Below, one piece after another: positions 42,321 through 50,376 of a DNA stretch of 64,000 bases (positions are counted from its first letter, which is position 1; each line of letters starts with the position of its first letter). A model generated the notes under the pieces. The model ran no database searches and was not told the DNA's origin. It was given only the letters and a program-made list of their open reading frames with translations. The position numbers and the translations under genes were made by a program. This DNA comes from Niveispirillum sp048066115 (GTDB lineage: Bacteria; Pseudomonadota; Alphaproteobacteria; Azospirillales; Azospirillaceae): positions 1-64,000 of the forward strand of contig NZ_JBLTYX010000013.1 in NCBI RefSeq assembly GCF_048066115.1, read 5' to 3'.

Positions 42321-43906
42321 TCGACGGCAGCATGCAGCATTTTCCCCTGACGCTGGACCGCATCCTGGACCATGCCGCGAAATGGCATGGGGATGTCCAG
42401 GTGGCGACGGCGAGCGAGGGCGGGGCGATCGCCCGGATCGGCTATGCCGACCTGCACAGCCGGGCCCGCAAGGTCTCCAGCCTGCTGGCCGGGCTGGGCG
42501 TGACGGTCGGGGAACGTGTGGCCACCCTGGCCTGGAACAGCCAGGCCCATGTCGAATGCTGGTTCGGCACCATGGGTATGGGGGCCGTGTGCCACACGCT
42601 CAATCCAAGGCTGACCGCGACGCAACTGGCCTGGATGCTGGGCCTGTCGGGTGCGCGCATCCTGATCGTCAGTGCCGACCTGCTGGGACTGGCATGTAAG
42701 ACCGTGGATGAGGCGCCCGGCCTGAAGCACCTGTTCGTCATCGATGGTGATGCGGCGGTCACGGTGCATGGCGGCGTCTCCATCCGGGCGCTGGCCCCGA
42801 TGATCGACCAGGCGGATGAGGAAGGGGTCGTCTGGGGTGATTTCGCCGAAACGGCGCCCAGCGGCCTGTGTTTCACCTCCGGATCGACCGGGGCGCCCAA
42901 GGGGGTGACCTATACCCACCGGTCCAGCTTCCTGCACACGCTGCGCCTGTTGCAGACTGACGTGTCGGGCATCCGCAGCACCGATGTGGTGATGCCGGTA
43001 GTGCCGATGTTCCACGCCAATGCCTGGGGCCTGCCGTTTGCCGTGCCCGCCGCCGGTGCCAGACTGGTCCTGCCCGGCCGGCACATGGACGGCGCCAGCC
43101 TGGCCCGGCTGATCGCGGCGGAAGGGGTGACGATCGCCATCGGCGTGCCCACCGTCTGGCTGGGGCTGTGCGAATATCTGGAGGCGACGGGCACCACCCT
43201 TCCCTCGCTCCGGCAGATCACGGTCGGCGGTGCGCCGATGCCGCCGGCCCTGATGGAACGGATCGAGGGGCAGCTGGGCATCCCTGTCCAGACCAGTTGG
43301 GGCATGACCGAACTGTCGCCGGTCGGCACGTTCGGGGTGATGACCAGTCCGGACCGTCAGGCCGCCATTTCCGGCCGGCCGGCGCTGGGCGTCGATCTGA
43401 TGCTGGCGGACGAGAAGGGTGTGCAGTTGGCCGAACAGCGTGATCAGGAAGGAAGGCTGCATGTCCGCGGGGCGGCGGTGATCGACCGTTATTTCGGGCA
43501 GGAAAACCCGGCGACCAACGCCGATGGCTGGTTCGATACCGGCGATCTGGCCAGGATCGACCGTACGGGCAACCTGATGATCACCGGCCGCGCCAAGGAT
43601 TTGATCAAATCGGGCGGCGAATGGATCAACCCGGCGGAGATCGAGGCTTTGGTCGGTGCCCTGCCGCAGGTCAGCCTGGCCGCCGTGATCGGCCGCAGCG
43701 ACGTGAAATGGGGCGAGCGCCCGTTGCTGCTGGTCGAACTGCGCGATGATCAGCAGATCACCGACCAGGAACTGCTGGGATCGCTGCGCGGGCAGGTGGC
43801 GTCCTGGTGGATCCCCGATGCCGTGGTGCGCGTGCCCAGCATGCCGCGCGGATCGACCGGCAAGATCGACAAGATCCAGCTTCGCGCCGCCTATAGCGCC
43901 GGGTGA
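42317..43906 (+). CDS. AMP-forming acyl-CoA ligase (fatty-acid/aryl-CoA synthetase type)
   Basis: A 529-residue ANL-superfamily enzyme that activates a carboxylic acid as its CoA thioester. Motifs include the P-loop FTSGSTGAPKGVTYTH near 180, SWGMTELSP near 328, DGWFDTGDLARID near 400, and the C-terminal ITGRAKDLIKSGGEWI with catalytic Lys near residue 520 (GSTGKIDK). The GTG at 42317 is chosen because AGGAG lies 8 nt upstream and it overlaps the carboxylesterase stop. It resembles medium/long-chain ligases such as AlkK; aromatic substrates are not excluded. Its stop abuts the stop of the convergent patatin-like gene. Confidence 0.92.
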   Translation: MIDGSMQHFPLTLDRILDHAAKWHGDVQVATASEGGAIARIGYADLHSRARKVSSLLAGLGVTVGERVATLAWNSQAHVECWFGTMGMGAVCHTLNPRLTATQLAWMLGLSGARILIVSADLLGLACKTVDEAPGLKHLFVIDGDAAVTVHGGVSIRALAPMIDQADEEGVVWGDFAETAPSGLCFTSGSTGAPKGVTYTHRSSFLHTLRLLQTDVSGIRSTDVVMPVVPMFHANAWGLPFAVPAAGARLVLPGRHMDGASLARLIAAEGVTIAIGVPTVWLGLCEYLEATGTTLPSLRQITVGGAPMPPALMERIEGQLGIPVQTSWGMTELSPVGTFGVMTSPDRQAAISGRPALGVDLMLADEKGVQLAEQRDQEGRLHVRGAAVIDRYFGQENPATNADGWFDTGDLARIDRTGNLMITGRAKDLIKSGGEWINPAEIEALVGALPQVSLAAVIGRSDVKWGERPLLLVELRDDQQITDQELLGSLRGQVASWWIPDAVVRVPSMPRGSTGKIDKIQLRAAYSAG

Positions 43907-46309
43907 TCACCCGCACGCCTCCACCCAGGCGCGGACCTGTTCCAGCGCCTTGTTGCCCGCCCCCAGCCGCTTTTCCTCCGCCACCAGGATGGCGTGGAAG
44001 GCGCGCAGCTTCACGCCGTTGGCGCGGGCGTCGGACATGTCCATGCCGCCCGCGTCGATCACCAGGTCGATGACCCGCTCGGCCGCGTGCAGGCGGCCCA
44101 GCAGATAATCATGCTCCCGGTCATGGCGGCTGAAGAAGCCGCCGAAAGCGTTCATGCGGGCACTGCGCAGGTCGGCTGGTGCGCCTGCCCGGCGCAGCAG
44201 GCGGGCATCGGGGGGCGCGATGCGGTCCACACGGATGGCGTGGAACTCGTCCAGCTCCACCCAGCCCGAGGTGGAGAAGGTCAGCACATCCCAGAAGGAG
44301 AAGCCCAGATAGGCCTCGAATATCTGCCGGCGTGCGGCGGGGCCCAGATAGTTCAGGCCCATCAGGGCGAATATCTCGTCGATCTCCGCCGATTGCGCCT
44401 CCAGCTTCCAGGCGCCGGCCAGCTGCGCCAGGGCGCGGTCCAGCGTGTCGGGTGACGGCACCGGCCCGTCGGCGCGCATCAGGTTGCCCAAGGCACTGCG
44501 TTCCCCGGCATTGAACATGCCCAACCCGTCATCGGTCAGGCCGGTGCCGCCCGGCAGCCGTTCCAGCGCGCTGTAAAGGCTGGCTTTCATCTCGTCCAGG
44601 TCGCGGGCACGCGTGTCGGCATGTTCGCCCTCACCCACCAGCGGATAGATGGCGTTCAGTTCCCGGATCAGGAAGCGCAGGCGGCGGGCGCGGAAGGCGA
44701 TGTCGAAATCGCGCAGGAACCGCACCCAGGTAGGCCTTTCCCCCGCCCGCCCCTCCTCCAGCCGGTCGGGCAGCACGCCGCGCGCCCGCGCCCAGCCGTT
44801 CAGCGCCTTCAGCAGTGATGCCCGCGCCCCGGCATCGGTGCGGCCCAGACAGGGGCACAGCAGGCCGGCCAGTTGCTCCAGCGCCCCTTCGATCTTCAGG
44901 CGCAGATAGGCTTCGTATGCGAAGCCGGCCTGCGATGCGGCCTCCGCACTGGCCCGGTCGCGCCAGTGGCGGATCTGTTCGATGGTGGGGGCGGGCGGCA
45001 GCGGGCCGTCCAGCACCCGCAGTACCTGTTCGGCCACGCGCGGCCGGGCGGCATCCAGCAGGCCGCGCAGCCGTTCGATCCGCGCATTGCGGCCCGCGAT
45101 GGCCAAAAGTTCGTCGCGCACCGGCTCGTTGCGCGGAATGTCGGACAGCGCCCCCCGGATGGTGCGGAAGAAGCCCGGCGTCTCCGGCCGCACCCCGCCG
45201 GTCAGGCGGGCCGGCTTGGGATCGATATAGACGATGCGACGGTCCACCTCGCGATAGGCGGGGCGACCGGCGATGGCCGACAGGGCGGCGGCAAACGGCT
45301 TGTTGTTCAGGACCGACCCGTCGATGAAGCTGGCCTGTTCCGGATCGGCCCCCTGGCGGCGGTATTCGGCGAAATTGCGCTGGAAGAAATGGCCTCTACC
45401 TTCCCAGCCCTCACCCCGTTCATTCAGCAGCCGGTCCATCTGCCGCACCTGGGCGGGCGGGAAGGCACCGGGATAGCTGGCTGACGCGCGGGCCGCGAAG
45501 ATCAGGCCCGGCACGTCGCCATCCTTGAAATCGCTGTCCACCTCTCCCTCCCCGCCACGGCGATAGAGGAAGGTGAAACGGTGGCGATGCTCCCGCTCCA
45601 GAATCTCCGGCGGGTCATGGGCGGGGATGCGGGTGGTGTAGCCGTGGAAATCCGTCACCGTCACATGCAGCGACAGAGGCAGGCCGCGGGGCAGCAGGCT
45701 GGCCAGCGGCCGTCTGGCGCTGTCGCCCATGGCATGGGCGGCATCCAGCAGGAACCCCATCAGCCGGTTGCCGTCGAATGGCGGGCGGAACCAGCGGGAC
45801 CGGACGAACAGCGACAGCTTCTCCCGCACCTCCTCATCCGGGGCCAGCCGCTGCAGGCGCCTTGTCATGGCCCACAGCACCGGGCGCATGAACCATTTGC
45901 TCCATTTGCCGGCGCGGCTGTCATTGGTCAGCAGGCGGGTGACATCGGCATTTTCCAGCCACAGGACCGTCAGCGGCTCCAGGTCCAGGTCGTGGGCGAG
46001 TGCGCGGGCCAGCAGCACACCATTGATGCCGCCGGCACTGGCGCCCGCCACCACATCGATCAGCACACGCAGCGACAGGTCGGGCAGCAGGTCGCGCAGC
46101 AGCTCGAAATAGACCGACTCGGTATCGAAGGGGCGGGGATCGCCGGCCAGGGCGGCCTTGAAGCTGGTTGACTGGCCGTTGCGGCCGGCATGCAGGGCCT
46201 GGCTGGCGCGCACCAGCTTCCACAGTTCCTTGGTGACGCCATGCATATAGACGGCAAGGCTGACCCCGCCATAGCAGACCAGTGCGACCCGCAGTTCCTT
46301 TTCCTTCAC
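43907..46309 (-). CDS. Patatin-like phospholipase domain protein (DUF3376 type)
   Basis: An 800-residue protein with a patatin-like catalytic domain in the N-terminal half: YGGVSLAVYMHG (oxyanion hole) near residue 13, GASAGG with nucleophile Ser near 90, and the Asp of the Ser-Asp dyad in FIDGSVLNNKPF near 318. The C-terminal half is the long helical DUF3376-type extension. No signal peptide, so it acts in the cytoplasm or at the inner membrane. The start is a GTG with GGGGAG about 10 nt upstream. It probably has lipid acyl hydrolase activity; the physiological role of this subfamily is unclear. Confidence 0.9.
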   Translation of the reverse strand: MKEKELRVALVCYGGVSLAVYMHGVTKELWKLVRASQALHAGRNGQSTSFKAALAGDPRPFDTESVYFELLRDLLPDLSLRVLIDVVAGASAGGINGVLLARALAHDLDLEPLTVLWLENADVTRLLTNDSRAGKWSKWFMRPVLWAMTRRLQRLAPDEEVREKLSLFVRSRWFRPPFDGNRLMGFLLDAAHAMGDSARRPLASLLPRGLPLSLHVTVTDFHGYTTRIPAHDPPEILEREHRHRFTFLYRRGGEGEVDSDFKDGDVPGLIFAARASASYPGAFPPAQVRQMDRLLNERGEGWEGRGHFFQRNFAEYRRQGADPEQASFIDGSVLNNKPFAAALSAIAGRPAYREVDRRIVYIDPKPARLTGGVRPETPGFFRTIRGALSDIPRNEPVRDELLAIAGRNARIERLRGLLDAARPRVAEQVLRVLDGPLPPAPTIEQIRHWRDRASAEAASQAGFAYEAYLRLKIEGALEQLAGLLCPCLGRTDAGARASLLKALNGWARARGVLPDRLEEGRAGERPTWVRFLRDFDIAFRARRLRFLIRELNAIYPLVGEGEHADTRARDLDEMKASLYSALERLPGGTGLTDDGLGMFNAGERSALGNLMRADGPVPSPDTLDRALAQLAGAWKLEAQSAEIDEIFALMGLNYLGPAARRQIFEAYLGFSFWDVLTFSTSGWVELDEFHAIRVDRIAPPDARLLRRAGAPADLRSARMNAFGGFFSRHDREHDYLLGRLHAAERVIDLVIDAGGMDMSDARANGVKLRAFHAILVAEEKRLGAGNKALEQVRAWVEACG

Positions 46310-46452
46310 CGCGCCGGCACTCCCCGCCCTTTATTCTTGGTTCTGACAGTGCGGCTCGGCGGGCGGGGCGTCAACATGCCACCGATTGCCCCCGCGACAG
46401 GGGCCGCCGGCTTTGCTATGCCAGGAGCGCCCATTTCCGGGAGGGACCTGCC

Positions 46453-47208
46453 ATGAACGCCGCCGCCACTGCACGCACCACCGTCGACCCGGCGGAGATC
46501 GAACGGTTCAGCCGCATTGCCGCGGAATGGTGGGACCCGGCCGGCAAGTTCCGGCCGCTGCACAAGTTCAACCCGGTGCGTCTGGCCTGGCTGCGCGACG
46601 CGATCTGCAAGGCGCATGGGCGCGATCCGTTGGCACCCCGGCCACTGGAGGGGCTGCGCATCATCGATGTCGGCTGCGGCGGCGGGTTGCTGGCCGAACC
46701 ACTGGCCCGGCTGGGTGCCAGCGTCACCGGCATCGATGCGGCGGAAAAGAACGTGAAGACGGCGGCGGCTCATGCGGCCGAGGCCGGCGTGGATGTCGAT
46801 TACCGTGCCGCCACGGCGGAGGATCTGGCGGCGGCCGGGGAGCGGTTCGACGTGGTGCTGGCCATGGAGATCGTGGAGCATGTCGCCGATGTCGACCTGT
46901 TCGTGGCCGCCGTGGCCGCCCTGGCCAAGCCAGGCGGGCTGGTGTTCATGGCCACCTTGAACCGTACCGGCAAGAGCTTCCTGTTCGGCATCTTGGCGGC
47001 GGAATATGTGCTGCGCTGGCTGCCGCGCGGCACCCATGACTGGAAGCGGTTCCTGAAACCATCGGAACTGACGGGCACCCTACGCCGGGCCGGGGTGGTG
47101 GTGAAGGAACTGTCGGGCGTGGCCTATAATCCCGTGTCCGACCGGTTCAGCCTGGCGCCCAAGGACCTGGATGTGAATTACATGCTGTGGGGCGTGCGGG
47201 GGGAGTGA
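46453..47208 (+). CDS. ubiG: Ubiquinone biosynthesis O-methyltransferase UbiG
   Basis: SAM-dependent enzyme that performs both O-methylations in ubiquinone synthesis. The 251-residue product has IERFSRIAAEWWDPAGKFRPLHKFNPVRL at the start of the fold, motif I IIDVGCGGGLLAEPLARLGA, VLAMEIVEHV, and the family-specific ATLNRT and LPRGTHDWKRFLKPSEL segments. The start at 46453 has GAGGGA upstream and begins at the usual UbiG N-terminus. It is divergent from the patatin-like gene across about 143 bp. Confidence 0.96.
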   Translation: MNAAATARTTVDPAEIERFSRIAAEWWDPAGKFRPLHKFNPVRLAWLRDAICKAHGRDPLAPRPLEGLRIIDVGCGGGLLAEPLARLGASVTGIDAAEKNVKTAAAHAAEAGVDVDYRAATAEDLAAAGERFDVVLAMEIVEHVADVDLFVAAVAALAKPGGLVFMATLNRTGKSFLFGILAAEYVLRWLPRGTHDWKRFLKPSELTGTLRRAGVVVKELSGVAYNPVSDRFSLAPKDLDVNYMLWGVRGE

Positions 47209-47211
47209 CGG

Positions 47212-48351
47212 TCAAATCCCGGATATCGTCACCGGCACCCCGCCCGACAGGCGGCGCAAGCCGCGGGTGATGGCGGGCAGTTCCTTCTTGAACAGTTTCT
47301 CCAGCGGGCTGACCTGCACTTCCCAGGCGCCTTTGCCCTTGGGTCCCGCCACGCGGCGGTGGGTCCAGGTGGCGACCACCCTGCCCTGGCGCAGGATGAC
47401 GGGGCTGATCCAGCCAGCCACGCGATAGACCGCGGGGCGGAAACGGTCGTCCAGATACTGGCTGGTATCACTATGGGCCAGCAGGTAGGGATCGAACAGG
47501 CCCAGCACGGTGATCTGGCCCGGTTCCGGTGCCGCCCCCTTCACCGCGTCCAGGTCGCGGGCCAGGATGTAGGCGGTCTTGCCGGCCAGCTTCACCGGTA
47601 CGATCTCATCCCCCAGATCGGCGAAAGCCTGATGGGCGGGGCCGGCATAGCCCCCGATGAATTTGTTGAAATCCCGCGGCGTGGCGGGGCCATAGACGGC
47701 AAGGTAGCGGCGCAGCAGCTCGGCCATGGCGGCCCCGCTGTCCAGCACGGTCAGGGGCTGGCCCAGCCATTGCGCCAAGCTGACGAACAGCGCCTCGCGC
47801 GCGCCCTCGCCATCCTCCTTCTCCGCCGGGCCGTGGCAGACATGGCCCAGGGCGCAGGCCAGCTTGATGATGCCGCCCCAGCTGTGCTCCAGCATGGGTC
47901 GCGCCCATTCGCCCAATGTGGGGACCAGCCGGCGCGACAGATCCATGCGGCTGTGGGCCCCCTGGTCCAATGCCGTCACCACGGCCGCGACCAGGATTTC
48001 CACCTGTTCGCGGCTCAACCCCTCCTTGGCGTACCAGTTGTGATAGGCGCCCACCTGCTGGCGCCGGACGGCCATGACCAGGGGCAGGTCGTCGGCCGGC
48101 GTCAGATGCAGGGTCGACCGCTGGGCCCAGAGCTTGACCAGGTTGCGATCCTGATAGAGCGCCCTGTCGATATCGGCTTCACCGCCGCCGGCCGCGCTGC
48201 GTGCCCGCAATTGCAGGATGGCCGCCGAATGCACCTGTGCCTGTGCCCCCACCAGGGTACGGGCCGCCGTCAGGGCGGTTTCCGCCGGGCGGGTCAGGTG
48301 CTGGCGGTCCAGCCGGAAGGCCAGCGCCTGCGGCAACGTGATCTCGGTCAT
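47212..48351 (-). CDS. AlkZ/YcaQ-like winged-helix DNA glycosylase-family protein (HTH_42)
   Basis: A 379-residue protein of the HTH_42 (AlkZ/AlkX) superfamily, made of tandem winged helices with a beta-barrel C-terminus. The family's catalytic QxQ motif is visible as Gln37-Ala-Gln39 in GAQAQVHS, the arrangement used by AlkZ for unhooking crosslinks or excising bulky alkyl lesions; YcaQ/AlkX proteins have QxD instead. Other segments: LWAQRSTLHL near 75 and FDPYLLAHSD near 290. It is convergent with ubiG with a 3-bp gap. Activity on a specific lesion is not established from sequence. Confidence 0.85.
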   Translation of the reverse strand: MTEITLPQALAFRLDRQHLTRPAETALTAARTLVGAQAQVHSAAILQLRARSAAGGGEADIDRALYQDRNLVKLWAQRSTLHLTPADDLPLVMAVRRQQVGAYHNWYAKEGLSREQVEILVAAVVTALDQGAHSRMDLSRRLVPTLGEWARPMLEHSWGGIIKLACALGHVCHGPAEKEDGEGAREALFVSLAQWLGQPLTVLDSGAAMAELLRRYLAVYGPATPRDFNKFIGGYAGPAHQAFADLGDEIVPVKLAGKTAYILARDLDAVKGAAPEPGQITVLGLFDPYLLAHSDTSQYLDDRFRPAVYRVAGWISPVILRQGRVVATWTHRRVAGPKGKGAWEVQVSPLEKLFKKELPAITRGLRRLSGGVPVTISGI

Positions 48352-48432
48352 CTTCGGTCCTGCGGCGGATAAAACCGAGGGGCAGGATGCCGGAGTTTCA
48401 ATTTGAGAACAATAGGGGAACGGTGACGTGGA

Positions 48433-49065
48433 TCACCGCATCAGGAGGCCGCTTTCGATGACGCCATCGATGATGAACTGGCAGGCCAGCGCGGTCAGCA
48501 GGATGCCCAGCACGCGGTTGATCACGTTGATGCCGGTGACGCCCAGCAGCTTCGACACCTCGCCCGCGAATACCAGGCAGACCAGCGTGGCCAGCAGCAC
48601 ACCCGACAGCACGGCCAGCACGATGGCCTGCATCATCAGGTCGCCATCGGCCCGGCCCATCAGCAGCACGACCGACGTCATCGCACCCGGCCCGGCGATC
48701 AGCGGGATGGCCAGCGGGAAGACGGAGATGTCGGCCTTGTGCATCGCCTCCTCCTTCTCGTCCTGGGTGGCGGTGCGCAGGCCGCTTTCGCGGGCGAAGA
48801 CCATGTCGATGGCCACCAGCAGCAACAGGATGCCGCCCGCGATGCGGAAGGCACCGACACCGATGCCCAGCGAAGTCAGCAGCAATTCGCCGATGAAGGC
48901 GAAGCCGAACAGCAGGCCCGTGCCGATGACGACACCCTTCACCGCCGTGCGCCGGCGGTGGCGCGCATCCATGCCGGCGGTCAGGCCCGCGAACATCGGG
49001 CCAAGGCCGATCGGATCGATGGTGACGAAAAAGGCGATGAATGTGGAAAGGACCAGATCGGTCAT
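48433..49065 (-). CDS. MarC/UPF0056-family membrane protein
   Basis: A 210-residue integral membrane protein with six hydrophobic helices and the MarC signatures FFVTIDPIGLGPMFAGLTAG near the N-terminus and PLAIPLIAGPGAMTSVVLLM near 120. The start at 49065 begins the first TM helix directly; an upstream in-frame ATG adds an unlikely basic extension. MarC proteins have no agreed function despite their name. Confidence 0.92.
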   Translation of the reverse strand: MTDLVLSTFIAFFVTIDPIGLGPMFAGLTAGMDARHRRRTAVKGVVIGTGLLFGFAFIGELLLTSLGIGVGAFRIAGGILLLLVAIDMVFARESGLRTATQDEKEEAMHKADISVFPLAIPLIAGPGAMTSVVLLMGRADGDLMMQAIVLAVLSGVLLATLVCLVFAGEVSKLLGVTGINVINRVLGILLTALACQFIIDGVIESGLLMR

Positions 49066-49420
49066 GAGCCACCAGGCGGGGAACGGGAATGTCGGGGGCG
49101 CCCAACTTCTATCCCAGACGCGGGCGACAGGGAAGCGCCGGCCCGGCAGGGCTGCCATGGTACCGCCCCTGACCTGCTGGCAGTGACCGGGCTTTACCCG
49201 CCTGGATGCTGACCGAATGGACAGGTGATATTCGTGTTGCACTGCACAAAAGCATATTGACTCCGGTCCATCGCGCCGATATATCTATGTCCATGCTGCA
49301 TTGCAGCACGCCCGGGTCCCGTCGGCACGAGAATGGCCGGCGCCCCGGTTTTGAAGAGCGGCAGCCGGTGCCGGGGCCGCCTGGCGGACCGGCAACGACA
49401 GAGCGCGAAGGAGATGGCAT
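49066..49420. promoter_or_regulatory. MarC-phasin divergent region with PhaR-like operator
   Basis: No gene is seen in this 355-bp gap. TGCTGCA-T-TGCAGCA at 49294-49308 is a palindrome containing CTGC-N3-GCAG, the form described for PhaR, the repressor of phasin genes in Paracoccus. A second TGC-rich site, TTGCACTGCACAA, lies at 49237-49249. Both are upstream of the phasin gene, which supports PhaR control. Confidence 0.55.
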
Positions 49421-50227
49421 ATGGCAACCCGCACGCCGAAAGGACCTGTGGCCGCCGCGACGCCCAAGAAGGTGCCCGCGAAGCCCGCCAGCGTCCCCAC
49501 GGCCGATAAACCCGTCGCGGCCGTGACGTCGGCGCCTGTGAAGGCTGAACCGGCGCCCGTGAAGCCGGCCCCGGTGAAGAAAGTGTCGCCCCCGGTGGCG
49601 AAGACGGCCCCGGTTCCGGTGGCCGAACCCGTGAAGGCCCCCGTCGCCCACGCGGTGGAGGAGGTGAAGGCCGTACCGCCGCCGCCCGAGGTGGTCCCGA
49701 CACCCGTCGCATCTGCGCCGGTGGTTGAGCCGCCCGTGACCAGGCCCGGTGCCGCGTTCCCGCCCGTACCCGCCGCGATCCCCGTCGCGGCCAGCATTCC
49801 CGTACCGGCAGAGCCGGTTGTCAACGCTATCGCCCAGACCAAGGAAAAGGTGGAGAAGATGAGCAAGCAGGTTTTCGCTTCGTTTGAAGATGTCGTCGGC
49901 TTCCAGAAGGACAATGTGGAGGCCATCGTGGCTTCCTCCACGATCCTGACCAAGGGCTTCGAGGCCCTGTCGAAGGAGATCGTCGCCTTCACCCAGGCCC
50001 AGTACGAGCAGTCGGTCACGACCACCAAGGCCCTGTTCGCCGTGAAGTCAGTGAAGGAACTGGTCGACCTGCAGACCGAATATGCCAAGACCTCCTTCGA
50101 CGCCCTGGTGGCCGAAGCCACCAAGGTCTCCGAGGCCGGCTTCAAGCTGACCAACGAGGCCGCCGAGCCGATCACGGCCCGCGTCAACGCGACCGTCGAG
50201 AAGCTGTCGAAGCTGAAGGCCGCCTGA
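49421..50227 (+). CDS. Phasin family protein with a long Pro/Ala/Val-rich N-terminus
   Basis: Granule-associated protein that coats polyhydroxyalkanoate inclusions. Of 268 residues, the first 140 or so form a low-complexity Ala/Pro/Val/Lys extension (repeats of APVKPAPVK type). The phasin domain follows (about 145-265; MSKQVFASFEDVVGFQKDNVEAIV, then QAQYEQSVTTTKALFAVKSVKELVDLQTEY), all-helical with coiled-coil character. The upstream PhaR-like site supports this role. The stop is followed after 5 nt by the structured repeat and then by a strong terminator. Confidence 0.92.
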   Translation: MATRTPKGPVAAATPKKVPAKPASVPTADKPVAAVTSAPVKAEPAPVKPAPVKKVSPPVAKTAPVPVAEPVKAPVAHAVEEVKAVPPPPEVVPTPVASAPVVEPPVTRPGAAFPPVPAAIPVAASIPVPAEPVVNAIAQTKEKVEKMSKQVFASFEDVVGFQKDNVEAIVASSTILTKGFEALSKEIVAFTQAQYEQSVTTTKALFAVKSVKELVDLQTEYAKTSFDALVAEATKVSEAGFKLTNEAAEPITARVNATVEKLSKLKAA

Positions 50228-50232
50228 TTTTA

Positions 50233-50309
50233 TTCCCTCAGGCGCCGGGCGCCCACATCCGTGGGCTTGGCTTACGCCGCACGTGCGGCGGGCCGGCAGT
50301 CGCCGGCCT
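50233..50309 (+). repeat. Structured three-hairpin repeat, copy 1 (3' of phasin)
   Basis: A 77-nt element starting TTCCCTCAGGCGCCGGGC. Three hairpins follow: GCCCAC-ATCC-GTGGGC (50251-50266), GCCGCAC|GTGCGGC (50276-50289) and GGCCGGC-AGTC-GCCGGCC (50291-50308). A constant TTGGCTTAC joins the first two. Copy 2 lies at 57201-57277 on the minus strand. Non-stem parts are identical, while stems 1 and 2 differ by compensated base pairs. It starts 5 nt after the phasin stop. It could be a stability element in the mRNA 3' end, a small RNA or a structured mobile repeat. Confidence 0.85.
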
Positions 50310-50326
50310 GGGGTTTTGAATGATAA

Positions 50327-50362
50327 ACGGGGTGCCGGCGACGGTGCCCCGTTTTTCGTTTT
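50327..50362 (+). terminator. Intrinsic terminator of the phasin gene
   Basis: Stem ACGGGGTGCC / GGTGCCCCGT (two G-T wobbles) with a 6-nt loop, followed by TTTTCGTTTT. It lies between the phasin/repeat unit and the convergent histidine kinase gene. Confidence 0.9.
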
Positions 50363-50376
50363 GGAGTGCCTTAACC

